Source: Novipirellula aureliae
GTDB taxonomy: Bacteria > Planctomycetota > Planctomycetia > Pirellulales > Pirellulaceae
Assembly: GCF_007860185.1 (NCBI RefSeq)
Contig: NZ_SJPY01000004.1
Span: 583,571 to 647,570, forward strand
Direction: 5' to 3'
DNA: 64,000 bases
Part shown: in pieces, positions 56,332-64,000 of the stretch
Layout: each line of letters opens with the position of its first letter
Numbering within the stretch: position 1 is the stretch's first letter
The notes under the pieces: model-generated
Told to the model about the DNA's origin: nothing
Seen by the model: only the letters and a program-made list of their open reading frames with translations
The model's database searches: none
Program-made: the position numbers and the translations under genes

Positions 56332-57078
56332 ATGATACGAACTCGATTACGACTTCTTGGCTTCGTCTCGATCATTCTTTGTCCAGTCTGGGCGTCGTTG
56401 CAGACGACCGCTTCGGATGCGAACAAGGAGGAAGCAGCTAAAGTGGAAAAGCAAGTGCTTCGTCACGCCGTTTTCTTTTCTTTCAAAGACGAAGCGTCCA
56501 AGGCAGACATTGAGAAAATTGTCGATGCCTTTGCAGCTCTACCCGAAAGAATTGATTCGATCATTGGCTTTGAGCATGGTGTGAATGTCGCATCGAACGA
56601 ACGAAGTGGCGGGCTGACCCATTGCTTCTTACTCTCGTTTGCCGATGAGGCTGGCCGCTCCGCCTACCTGCCCCATCCTGAACACAAGGCCTTTGGCAAT
56701 GTTTTGCGTCCGCACGTCAAGGATGTTTTCGTCATCGACTACTGGGGAACACAGGAACCGAAGAAATCAGCCTCGAAGCAACTGAAGATGGCGGTTTTTG
56801 TGAAATTCAAACCAGACGCGGAGCCGGAGCAAATCAAATCGCTTGAGAAAACGGTCTCGGAAAAACTTGCAAAGATTGAATCGATCCGTCATTTGGAATG
56901 GGGCGTCAACAACAGTCCTGAAGCTCACGACAAAGGGTTCACCCACGCCGGAATACTTACATTTGTCGATTCCGATGCTCGAGAAAAAACGATGGCGGAT
57001 CCTGTGCAACAAGAAATCGCCAAGTCTCTCCAAGAACTGGCCGAGAACGTTCGCATTTTGGAATTCTGGACCCAATAG
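56332..57078 (+). CDS. Secreted tandem Dabb-domain protein
   Basis: 248 residues with a signal peptide (LLGFVSIILCPVWASLQTTA). Two consecutive Dabb (stress-responsive A/B barrel) domains: about 38-140 (LRHAVFFSFKDEASKADIEKI, YLPHPEHKAFGNVLRPHV) and about 145-247 (KMAVFVKFKPDAEPEQIKSL, TMADPVQQEIAKSL). Dabb folds dimerise; here one chain could form the dimer internally. Function unknown. It is followed 14 nt later by the CXXCH protein. Confidence 0.85.
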   Translation: MIRTRLRLLGFVSIILCPVWASLQTTASDANKEEAAKVEKQVLRHAVFFSFKDEASKADIEKIVDAFAALPERIDSIIGFEHGVNVASNERSGGLTHCFLLSFADEAGRSAYLPHPEHKAFGNVLRPHVKDVFVIDYWGTQEPKKSASKQLKMAVFVKFKPDAEPEQIKSLEKTVSEKLAKIESIRHLEWGVNNSPEAHDKGFTHAGILTFVDSDAREKTMADPVQQEIAKSLQELAENVRILEFWTQ

Positions 57079-57092
57079 AATCCGTTTAGCTC

Positions 57093-58028
57093 ATGACGAA
57101 ACCTCTTCTTATTGCCATTTGCCTTTCCGTCTCCACGTCGATTTTCGCGTCAGCCCAAGAGCGTCGGGCTGCGGCTCCTGCTTTCGATCGTCGTGATCTG
57201 CAAGGTATCTTTTTCGATTCACTTGACGATGCGATTCGCGGTGAAAAACCATCGCTATCGAAAGTACGCCAAATGTCGAATCAAACCGTCGCCGCCGACA
57301 CGGAAGCGATTGCAAATACAAAAATGGCACCGGGCGGACCCAACGGATGGAGTGAACTAATCTCCCCCGCCGCACTCGAAGATGCAGTCAAGACAACCAA
57401 ATTAAGTTTCGACTCAATCGTCACGACGCCTGGAGCTTTCAATAGTGGCGGCTACTTGGATGCCCGACTTGAATTGTCCGTCCTTGCAACCTTGTTTGCG
57501 GTCATCAATGAATACACGGGCGACGTCCGCTGGAAAGATCAAGCCGCAGCGGCACGCGATTTGATCTCGCGAACGGCATTCAATTGCAAAGCAGGCTCCA
57601 CCCAAGTCTACAACGAAGCAAAACGTAGAAAAGCTGACTTGCAGGACTTGGTCTCCGGTAGTGGACTGTCAAATCGGGATGCAGAAGCCGAAAATGATTG
57701 GGCGATGGTTGTCGACCGAACGCCGCTAATGCAGTATGCCGAACGACTAAGCGAGCAGCTCAAATCCGCTAGCCGTGACGCTAAGTCAGCAGAGAACAAT
57801 GCGGACGCCATTCAACGTGATGCACAATTGTTGGCGATGGTCGGACGAGTGCTGACTCGCGAAGGCCTTGATGAAGCCGACGACGAAGATTACGCCGCTT
57901 TCAGCCTGAGCATGACGAAAGCTGCAACCGCCGTCGCCGTGGCCATCGAACGTGGCGAATATGAGCTCGGACCCAAAGTGGGTGCCGTTACACAAAGCTG
58001 TGATGCTTGCCATGAAATGTATCGCTAG
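57093..58028 (+). CDS. Secreted protein with C-terminal CXXCH (cytochrome c'-like)
   Basis: 311 residues, signal peptide at the N-terminus (LLIAICLSVSTSIFASAQ). Predominantly helical. The last residues, TQSCDACHEMYR, are a single heme-c motif at the extreme C-terminus, as in cytochrome c'/c556. The body is about twice the usual length of those proteins, so it may be a divergent or two-lobe member. Same operon as the Dabb protein; its end overlaps the tsaE start. Confidence 0.65.
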   Translation: MTKPLLIAICLSVSTSIFASAQERRAAAPAFDRRDLQGIFFDSLDDAIRGEKPSLSKVRQMSNQTVAADTEAIANTKMAPGGPNGWSELISPAALEDAVKTTKLSFDSIVTTPGAFNSGGYLDARLELSVLATLFAVINEYTGDVRWKDQAAAARDLISRTAFNCKAGSTQVYNEAKRRKADLQDLVSGSGLSNRDAEAENDWAMVVDRTPLMQYAERLSEQLKSASRDAKSAENNADAIQRDAQLLAMVGRVLTREGLDEADDEDYAAFSLSMTKAATAVAVAIERGEYELGPKVGAVTQSCDACHEMYR

Positions 58029-58497
58029 GAGCCAAATCATAAACGAACAATCACCCGCACCGCTGATAACCAAATACGAGCACCTTGACATCGAACGGCT
58101 CGAGCAATTTGCACAACAACTACTCGATCGGTTGCCGAGTGGCTGTGTGATCGGACTTGTCGGAACGCTTGGCGCAGGAAAAACTCGGCTGGTTCAAGCG
58201 ATTGCCGCAAAGGCTGGTATCGATGTTGCAGAAGTCACCAGTCCGACCTTTACGCTATTGCAAACGCATACGTCGGAGCGGATCGTGTTGCATCATCTCG
58301 ATGCCTACCGAATCCATGACGAAGACGAATTCATCGAGCTAGGCGTTGAAGAACTTTTCGATGATGACTCCGCCTGGACGATCGTTGAATGGGCTGATTT
58401 AGTATCTGGATCAATGCCGAAACAAACGATCTGGATTGAAATCGAACTCGAACCCGAAAACGATTGGCGAACCATCACCGTGAAAACGACTCGTTAA
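58012..58497 (+). CDS. tsaE: tRNA threonylcarbamoyladenosine biosynthesis ATPase
   Basis: 161 residues from an ATG overlapping the preceding gene by 17 nt. TsaE works with TsaB/TsaD in t6A37 formation. Seen: Walker A GLVGTLGAGKTRLVQAIA, SPTFTLLQTH, HHLDAYRI, LGVEELF and WTIVEWADL. Translation is probably coupled to the CXXCH protein. Confidence 0.94.
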   Translation: MKCIARSQIINEQSPAPLITKYEHLDIERLEQFAQQLLDRLPSGCVIGLVGTLGAGKTRLVQAIAAKAGIDVAEVTSPTFTLLQTHTSERIVLHHLDAYRIHDEDEFIELGVEELFDDDSAWTIVEWADLVSGSMPKQTIWIEIELEPENDWRTITVKTTR

Positions 58498-58551
58498 ACC
58501 GTGTACCCAACAGCCCACGTCATCAGAGCACTTGCTGTAGTCCGTGTTAGG

Positions 58552-58608
58552 GTAGTGGATCTTGTTAAAGATCCGTGCGGAAAGAATGTCTTATACAAAA
58601 TCCACTAC
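58552..58608. repeat. Dispersed ~56-bp imperfect palindrome, copy 5
   Basis: The left arm GTAGTGGATCTTGTTAAAG plus ATCC is the best consensus match; the right arm is degraded (GTCTTATACAAAATCCACTAC). Intergenic after tsaE. Confidence 0.85.
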
Positions 58609-58676
58609 AATCAACCCTGGTTTTTAACTTTCCTAATCCACTAGCCAATGATTCACAGGTAGGCTAACCTTTTTTA

Positions 58677-59003
58677 ATGCCCTCAACTCTCAACACCCCC
58701 TCCAACTCATCCAAACGCGATGCATCAGCTTATCGACCGCGCCCGCAGATTAGTCTCGGATTCATGATGTTGTTGATGTTGATTTTTGCATTGATATCAG
58801 CAGGTATTTTGTATGCTTCACGGGTGGATGCCGTTCAGGAAGAGATCAATCTGCTAGTAGAGGGGACATCCACTGGGTCTGGAGCCAGTAAATCGGGGCG
58901 GCTGCCACATTTGGTCTTCATTATGTTCACGTTTACATCGCCACTCCTATTAGCAGGTGCTCTATCGAGTGGGCTAACGGTGCTGCGATGGTTGAAGCGG
59001 TGA
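58677..59003 (+). CDS. Small two-helix membrane protein, unknown function
   Basis: 108 residues. Two hydrophobic helices: about 22-44 (SLGFMMLLMLIFALISAGILY) and about 82-104 (LVFIMFTFTSPLLLAGAL). A charged loop lies between them. No family recognised. The next gene starts 8 nt later, so both are probably in one transcript. Confidence 0.65.
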   Translation: MPSTLNTPSNSSKRDASAYRPRPQISLGFMMLLMLIFALISAGILYASRVDAVQEEINLLVEGTSTGSGASKSGRLPHLVFIMFTFTSPLLLAGALSSGLTVLRWLKR

Positions 59004-59010
59004 ATGGAAC

Positions 59011-60372
59011 GTGAGCCTCAATATCCAACCGTTTGAAATCGAAGCCATCCTGGGCGACGTGCCCATCAATCGCGAAGAATTGGGGGCACTGGCGACTTCA
59101 CTTGGCAGACGTTTTGACAATGTTTTGCGACTTCGTCCAAATGTTCCTCCATCGGAAATCAAGATGTCGCTTGACCCGATTGATTGGTACTCATTGGGGT
59201 ATCGAAATGTTTGCCGCGAGCAACGGCCATCCAAGCAATTGTCGTTTGCGCTGGGCGACTATTATCTGCAGGATGCCGGATCGTTGTTAGCGTTGGCGGC
59301 TGCCCAGGTTGATACGGACAAATCGCTCGCTTCGATGCTGGTTTGCGATCTGTGTGCAGCCCCAGGCGGCAAGGCAAGCGCGGTCGCGGAGGTACTCGAT
59401 CGCGGTGGCTTTTTGTTGGCAAATGAACCGATCCGCTCACGCACACCTCCGCTTCTTCACAACCTAGCCAGGACAGGATCGGATCGGTTTGCCGTCAGTT
59501 CATTGGACCCGAAAAAGCTAGCCCAGAAGATTCCTGGAGTCTTTGACATCGTGCTCGTCGACGCACCTTGTAGCGGCCAAGCGCTCGTTGGTCGCAACCG
59601 CCAATCCGAGGCAGCGTTTTCTCAGAAGCAAATCGAGCATAGCGCGTCACGCCAGCGGCGGATATTGGCGGCTGCAAAAATGCTGCTAAAACCAGGCGGA
59701 CGAATTATCTACAGTACCTGCACCTTCGCAGCCGCTGAAAACGAAGAGCAAGTCGAGTGGATGATCAACTCGTTAGGCTTACTTCCATCTCCCATTGAAC
59801 GTCTTGACCAATACGCCGCGTCGAAAACGCCGGCCAGTTACCGAATTTGGCCACATCGTCATGCGTGTGCCGGCAGTTTTGCGGCATCGTTATCGCTACC
59901 ACTTGAAACCTCTGGACCCACGCTGCCCCGTTTACGAAAATCGCAACCGGTCAAACCAGAGGCCGATTTATCGCAGTGGTACAACGGCGACTTGAGCAAC
60001 GATCGCTATTTCGGCAGTGGTGTGAACTTGTACTCGTTACCGTCCGACGCTCCCGACTGGGTAGAAAACGTGGCAGTCGCAGGAGCAGAGATTGCCTATA
60101 AAACCGGAAAAGTGTGGAAGCCAGCTCACGCGGGAGCTCTTCGCCGAGATTCGCCTTCCACAAATCCGTCCCTGGCAATCGATTACACCGAAGTCGATAG
60201 TGAAACGGCCCAGACCTACTTATCAGGTGCCACGATTGCGAACTCGGATCGAGGCTGGAGTGTCGTCATGCACGCCAATCGGCCACTTGGGTGGATCAAA
60301 TCAGACGGCCGCGTCGGCAAAAACCATCTCCCCACCGCCTCACGTTGGCACGGTCAGACCAATCAGGGATGA
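59011..60372 (+). CDS. NOL1/NOP2/Sun-family RNA m5C methyltransferase (RsmF/RsmB-like)
   Basis: 453 residues from a GTG. SAM-dependent cytosine-C5 methyltransferase of rRNA. Seen: YLQDAGSLLALAAAQ, motif I CDLCAAPGGKASAVAE, motif IV VLVDAPCSGQALVGRN and motif VI IIYSTCTFAAAENEEQVEW with the catalytic Cys. The C-terminal ~150 residues (KPEADLSQWYNGDLSND onward, NRPLGWIKSDGRVGKN) form an RsmF-like RNA-binding extension. Which rRNA base it modifies is not clear. Confidence 0.9.
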   Translation: MSLNIQPFEIEAILGDVPINREELGALATSLGRRFDNVLRLRPNVPPSEIKMSLDPIDWYSLGYRNVCREQRPSKQLSFALGDYYLQDAGSLLALAAAQVDTDKSLASMLVCDLCAAPGGKASAVAEVLDRGGFLLANEPIRSRTPPLLHNLARTGSDRFAVSSLDPKKLAQKIPGVFDIVLVDAPCSGQALVGRNRQSEAAFSQKQIEHSASRQRRILAAAKMLLKPGGRIIYSTCTFAAAENEEQVEWMINSLGLLPSPIERLDQYAASKTPASYRIWPHRHACAGSFAASLSLPLETSGPTLPRLRKSQPVKPEADLSQWYNGDLSNDRYFGSGVNLYSLPSDAPDWVENVAVAGAEIAYKTGKVWKPAHAGALRRDSPSTNPSLAIDYTEVDSETAQTYLSGATIANSDRGWSVVMHANRPLGWIKSDGRVGKNHLPTASRWHGQTNQG

Positions 60373-60452
60373 AACCAACCCGAAAGCACAAAAAGTGAAA
60401 TAAATGGGGTTTGCAGAATTCGTCACATCCTGTAAATTCCTGCAGATCCAGC

Positions 60453-60528
<76 letters not shown>

Positions 60529-60645
60529 TTTGTTCTAAGTCCTTGCCGACGCTTTGTTTAGCGTACCTGTTTCGTTTGAAGCAGTGCGGCTTTGAAACTC
60601 TTGTTTCTCCGTAATTTACGGAATATCAAGTTTTGGAGTCTCACT

Positions 60646-61872
60646 ATGTCACGACGGTTAGGGAAAGTTCCCGCTTATTGCCACCACAAAGCTTCTGGAC
60701 GCGCTGTCGTCCGCATCTTCGGCAAAGATGTTTATCTGGGCCCATACGGGGCCCCCGAAAGCCACGAGGCTTACGAGGCAGAGATCGCGCGATGGCGTGC
60801 TGCGACAAACGAAGGCGAATCACTGGAACACGAGATCCGGGCCAATTCGAGATTCGATTTGACGCTGGCCGAGGTTCTGCTTCGCTACAAAGCGTTTGCA
60901 GAAAACTATTACGTTAAGGACGGTAAACCGACAAAAGAGTTAACTGAAATGCAGTTGGCTCTCCGGCCAGCCCGCGTTCTGTTTGGAGACACCTTGGCCC
61001 GAGATTTTGGCCCGTTAAGCCTAAAGGCGGTCCGAGAAGCGATGATCAATTCCGACTTGTCTCGCGGTGTCATCAACAATAGAACCAATCGGATTAAGCG
61101 ATTTATTAAATGGGCTGCATCGGAACAGTTGGTCCCTCCTAGTGTGTACGAGGGTGTTCGAACGGTGACGGGATTGAAATTTGGTCGAACTCGCGCTCGT
61201 GAGACCGATCCAATCAAACCAGTTGAGGATGAGCATATCGAACCGGTTTTGGCAGCAGTTTCATCGCAAGTTGCAGCGATGATCAGGCTACAGCGTCTAA
61301 CTGGCATGCGTCCGTGCGAAGTCGTTCTGATGCAATTTCAGGATATCGAACGGTCCAAAGACATTTGGATCTACGAGCCGCAGGAGCACAAGACGCAGTG
61401 GCGAGGACACCATCGTGTGATTGCACTGGGGCCGCAGTGCCAAGAAATCCTGACGCCCTTCTTGATTTTGCGACAACACGGGTTTCTATTTTCACCTCGC
61501 GACGCTGAGGAATACCGCAACGGGAAACGCCGTGAGAACCGGCAATCTCCGATGACGCCATCGCAGCAGAAAAGGAAGCCAAAGAAAAATCCCAAGAAAG
61601 CGAAACGGGATTATTACGATGTCGCCAGTTACCGCCGTGCGATTAAGTATGGAATATTGAAGGTTAACAAGCAACGAAAGGTCGAGAAAAAGGAACTGCT
61701 GCCCAATTGGTTTCCGCTGCAGTTGCGTCACTCCCGAGCAACCGAGATCAACGAGCTCTACGGAATTGAAGCGGCAGCGGTTTCACTTGGACACAGTCAC
61801 GCGGATGTGACCCGAGTTTACGCCGAACGCAATCTCAAACTTGCAATTGAGGTGGCACGAAAGGTAGGGTAA
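60646..61872 (+). CDS. Tyrosine recombinase/integrase
   Basis: 408 residues from the ATG at 60646 (GGAG 7 nt upstream); an earlier TTG would add 18 residues. N-terminal SAM-like core-binding region (about 75-180), then the catalytic domain: Arg in LTGMRPCEVVLMQF, Arg/His in LQLRHSRATEI (the usual first His of HxxR is Leu), SLGHSHADVTRVYAER with the Tyr nucleophile. A ~45-residue basic insertion (about 300-345, KRKPKKNPKKAKRD) interrupts the domain. It sits 118 nt after tRNA-Arg, the typical arrangement of an element integrated at a tRNA gene. Confidence 0.9.
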   Translation: MSRRLGKVPAYCHHKASGRAVVRIFGKDVYLGPYGAPESHEAYEAEIARWRAATNEGESLEHEIRANSRFDLTLAEVLLRYKAFAENYYVKDGKPTKELTEMQLALRPARVLFGDTLARDFGPLSLKAVREAMINSDLSRGVINNRTNRIKRFIKWAASEQLVPPSVYEGVRTVTGLKFGRTRARETDPIKPVEDEHIEPVLAAVSSQVAAMIRLQRLTGMRPCEVVLMQFQDIERSKDIWIYEPQEHKTQWRGHHRVIALGPQCQEILTPFLILRQHGFLFSPRDAEEYRNGKRRENRQSPMTPSQQKRKPKKNPKKAKRDYYDVASYRRAIKYGILKVNKQRKVEKKELLPNWFPLQLRHSRATEINELYGIEAAAVSLGHSHADVTRVYAERNLKLAIEVARKVG

Positions 61873-61994
61873 TTCTACCCTCTCTAGAGTGCTGTAAAAG
61901 TTTTAGCCGAGGCTTCGTCGGCCTCGGCGTTCTTGTTGCTGCCGGAATCTCGCCCAGATTTAACACCAATCAAAACGTAGCAGGCAGGCCTACA

Positions 61995-63188
61995 ATGGAA
62001 ATCGATAAAGCAGATCCCACGCTACTCGACATCTCCGATCGGAGAGTGGGAAACCTCATTCAATGTGGCAAACTATGCAACGAGATCTGCCATCGGATCC
62101 AGATGCTATGGATCCTCGGCCAAGAGTTCGACGAGTACAGAATTAAGGATACCCCCTGTCAGCGGTTGCGAGAATATCTTCGTAACGTGGCTGAACTGGA
62201 TTGGGATGTGATCGATCGAGAGGTTCGGAAGGTGAGTAGGTGCGCTGGTCCCGATAGTCTGACCGAACGACAATTCGAACGAAGGTACAGAATAAACCAA
62301 GAAGCCATTCGCGGAGAGGTGGATGGCGTGGAATACGGTCGCGAGCATTTGCTAGATTGGGTGATCGAAGAATTGATTCCCAGCGGGATAAAATCAAACC
62401 TGATCGAGTTTGAGTCGTGGGTCTTCGGTCGCGTGCCGAACCCTCAAGAAAAGAAATTATTGCAGCTAGGAATTTGGTTGGATCGCCTTGAACATCCGAT
62501 ACCGCCAAGCGAAATTCTAACCCACGATCTGATACCGTCGCAGCCTGGTACTTTTAACAGTTATGGTAATGATAGTCCTAATGTAGATTCTGGGCCGACT
62601 GTTCTTCAGCCGGATATGCTTCACAATTTCTCCCAGGAAGACTGGATACTTCCACGCCTGCCCTTGCATTCGCTCGATGACGAAATGGAAAAGAAAATCC
62701 GTAACGAGATACGTATGCGGTGTCATGCGTTGGGGCTACTCGATGAGGAAATGGAACGGCTTATAAATTGCAACCCTGATCCGCCCGAAGCGCCTCAAGG
62801 AAGACGCCACTTGGGGCTGTACGTTGTGGACAACGAGTTACGGCGTGAAAACAGCGAGGAATCTGTTCCTTTACGGGGCGAACTCCAAATTGGCTTGGTT
62901 GATTATATAATTTCGAGAGGTGCCAGTACGACAAGCAACGAAATACTAATGAAAAAGTGGGAGCATATCGGCGGAACTGGGGAGCCAGAAAAGTCCTCAA
63001 TATCGAGCCAGATTTCAAAACTAAACAAACAATGTTTCGGTCCGCTCCATGTCAAGTTTTCCCGAACGCGAGGATCGTACTGGACACTTCACGAACTAAC
63101 TGTGGAGACGGTTACAAAGAAGTCAGCAAAGAAGCCGGCTAGGAAGTCGGCAAAGAAGCCCGCTAGGAAGTCTGCTAAGAAGCCGTGA
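61995..63188 (+). CDS. Unknown accessory protein with histone-H1-like tail
   Basis: 397 residues. The N-terminal two thirds are helical and unrecognised. Residues about 305-375 (LQIGLVDYIISRGASTTSNE, SSISSQISKLNKQ, FSRTRGSYWTL) look like a winged helix resembling OmpR-type DNA-binding domains. The last 23 residues are a Lys/Ala/Pro/Ser repeat (KKSAKKPAR units), encoded by three ~24-nt direct repeats (63118-63185), as in bacterial histone-H1-like proteins. Together they suggest a DNA-binding protein encoded on the mobile element; the role is unknown. Confidence 0.6.
   Translation: MEIDKADPTLLDISDRRVGNLIQCGKLCNEICHRIQMLWILGQEFDEYRIKDTPCQRLREYLRNVAELDWDVIDREVRKVSRCAGPDSLTERQFERRYRINQEAIRGEVDGVEYGREHLLDWVIEELIPSGIKSNLIEFESWVFGRVPNPQEKKLLQLGIWLDRLEHPIPPSEILTHDLIPSQPGTFNSYGNDSPNVDSGPTVLQPDMLHNFSQEDWILPRLPLHSLDDEMEKKIRNEIRMRCHALGLLDEEMERLINCNPDPPEAPQGRRHLGLYVVDNELRRENSEESVPLRGELQIGLVDYIISRGASTTSNEILMKKWEHIGGTGEPEKSSISSQISKLNKQCFGPLHVKFSRTRGSYWTLHELTVETVTKKSAKKPARKSAKKPARKSAKKP
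63118..63185 (+). repeat. 24-nt tandem repeats encoding the Lys-rich tail
   Basis: Nearly three copies of AAGTC-GC-AAAGAAGCC-GCTAGG differing at third codon positions, suggesting repeat expansion under protein-level constraint. Confidence 0.8.
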
Positions 63189-63238
63189 CGCCAGCGAAAC
63201 CTACACTGCGGGCAAGCAAAAGGAAGACCGGGTGACGA

Positions 63239-63424
63239 TTACGAAGCGTCCTGGCCTTGATCCACGAAGTCGCCAACGAAAATGACCTTCCGATTCTGAC
63301 GCCGATATCCACGCCCATGCCGGATGTATCCCATGTCGGAAAGCAATTCCTTCAGTGCATCCGCGTGCCCGTGAATGTCGCCAACGAGGTCAAAGTTAGA
63401 AAGGCCATCTGTCATTTCGATCAC
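63239..63424 (-). pseudogene. Truncated metallophosphoesterase (Ser/Thr phosphatase-like)
   Basis: 61 residues with the first two metallophosphatase motifs: FDLVGDIHGHADAL (GDxHG) and VIFVGDFVDQG (GDxxD). The GNHE and His motifs are missing; the frame stops after GQDAS, whereas PrpE-like phosphatases are >200 residues. The ATG overlaps the stop of the upstream frame as ATGA. It is a remnant or fusion junction. Confidence 0.75.
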
Positions 63425-63876
63425 TCATTTCGACTGGACGCAGACTTGGCCGCTTCTCGCCATACTTCCTTCAGCAAATCTATCTTTGCTGTGAAAACTC
63501 TTTGCGAGCGTTCGATTGGATTGGCGAAAAGCTCTTGCTGCTTGCCTGCTTCGGCCGCGTCAGGATCCAAGTCCATCGTCAATAACTCGTCGACTGCCTC
63601 ACGATAGACTGCGTTTGGTTCCTGTCGCGTCTCGCGAGAGACAAAAGTCTCATGGACGGGATTGCTCGCGAACCTTTTTCCGATTTTTAGTCGATTGATC
63701 GTCGTTTCACTTTGAGGCTTAGCCTTGACTCTATCGTGGCTGAGATCGATACCAAAGTCTTCTGCCAACGACCTCGCTATCTGACTTCGCATCTCGTCTG
63801 AAACAACGTAGCCATCAAGCGTGACGTACTTCGCGTCGTCTTTCTTCTTGGCGACAGCGAACGTCGAACGCTCCTG
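63421..63876 (-). pseudogene. 5'-truncated gene cut at a probable insertion-sequence end
   Basis: The open frame (STFAVAKKKDDAKYVTLDGY, then VVSDEMRSQIARSLAEDFGID) runs back to a TGA exactly at the boundary with a terminal-repeat-like sequence at 63875, so it looks like the 3' part of a longer gene. An internal ATG (63792) would give 123 residues. No family recognised. Its stop overlaps the phosphatase fragment start. Confidence 0.55.
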
Positions 63877-64000
63877 TCACGGGGCGCTGAAAAGGGACCA
63901 GTGATGGGCGCTTGAAAATCCCCCACAACGAGAGGGGGTTGGTCGAACTACAGTGGTCCGTTTTGCACCTCGCGAAGCGGAGTTCGGTAGATTGTGGCCA
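63875..64000. mobile_element. Probable insertion-sequence end (IS21-like), partial
   Basis: TGTCACGGGGCGCTGAAAAG at 63875 resembles an IS21-type terminus (TG start, repeated GAAAA boxes); a second box GGGCGCTTGAAAATCCCC follows within 25 nt. The element would extend beyond the right edge; no transposase frame is visible in the ~125 nt present. Confidence 0.45.

Noticed and set aside
2344..58608. The 56-bp palindromes as rho-independent terminators
   Set aside because: No T-run follows either arm, and several copies lie upstream of genes rather than after them.

Overview
The window looks like a chromosomal segment of a planctomycete of the Pirellulaceae (Rhodopirellula-like) type. Evidence: a DUF1559 prepilin-like protein beside a two-part anti-sigma-like membrane protein, an ECF sigma factor followed by a membrane-anchored Ser/Thr kinase, Cys-rich BBP2-type porins, a DUF6807 protein, many secreted proteins of unknown function, moderate GC, frequent GTG/TTG starts and scattered single-gene transcription units. 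The lineage call is inference from gene content.

Layout. 1-2.4 kb: end of carB and an NtrC-type response regulator with an altered GAFTGA loop. 2.4-10 kb: DUF481 outer-membrane protein, P-II protein and Amt (ammonium sensing and uptake, separated by two terminators and a repeat array), then two tandem paralogous porins. 10.4-21 kb: ftsY, a secreted unknown, a UbiA-type prenyltransferase, a solute-binding lipoprotein, the anti-sigma-like protein, the DUF1559 protein and citrate synthase. 21-29.6 kb: a long minus-strand cluster purA-uppS-cdsA-phoH-pgpH-like-ybeY-CNNM (nucleotide, isoprenoid and phospholipid synthesis, RNA maturation). 30-43.6 kb: secreted or membrane proteins, DUF6807 protein, sirtuin, acyltransferase, ECF sigma plus kinase, fasciclin protein, esterase, two ABC-2 permeases. 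43.8-48.3 kb: a WecA-like transferase, a lipoprotein and a polysaccharide export (OPX) lipoprotein, suggesting exopolysaccharide work. 48.9-60.4 kb: gatA-gatB, a decayed CPA2 antiporter, glycerate kinase, a TIM-barrel isomerase, divergent queF/queE, a tandem Dabb protein, a C-terminal CXXCH protein, tsaE and a NOL1/NOP2/Sun methyltransferase. 60.4-64 kb: an accessory zone with tRNA-Arg(ACG), a tyrosine recombinase, an unknown protein with a histone-H1-like Lys/Ala/Pro tail, a truncated phosphatase, an ORF cut off at its 5' side and a probable insertion-sequence end.

The most unusual structure is non-coding. Four tandem arrays share a palindromic core, GCGTCTC-TCC-GAGACGC (or close variants), preceded by TAGTAGC. 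Each array has its own fixed period (31, 33, 39, and 41 with a 36-nt sub-array). Three of the four start exactly at the stop codon of the neighbouring gene, so that the repeat supplies the TAG. A second dispersed family is a ~56-bp imperfect palindrome present five times, always between genes. A shorter 20-bp motif and a 7-copy repeat upstream of gltA add to the repeat load. No transposase for any of these families is visible here.
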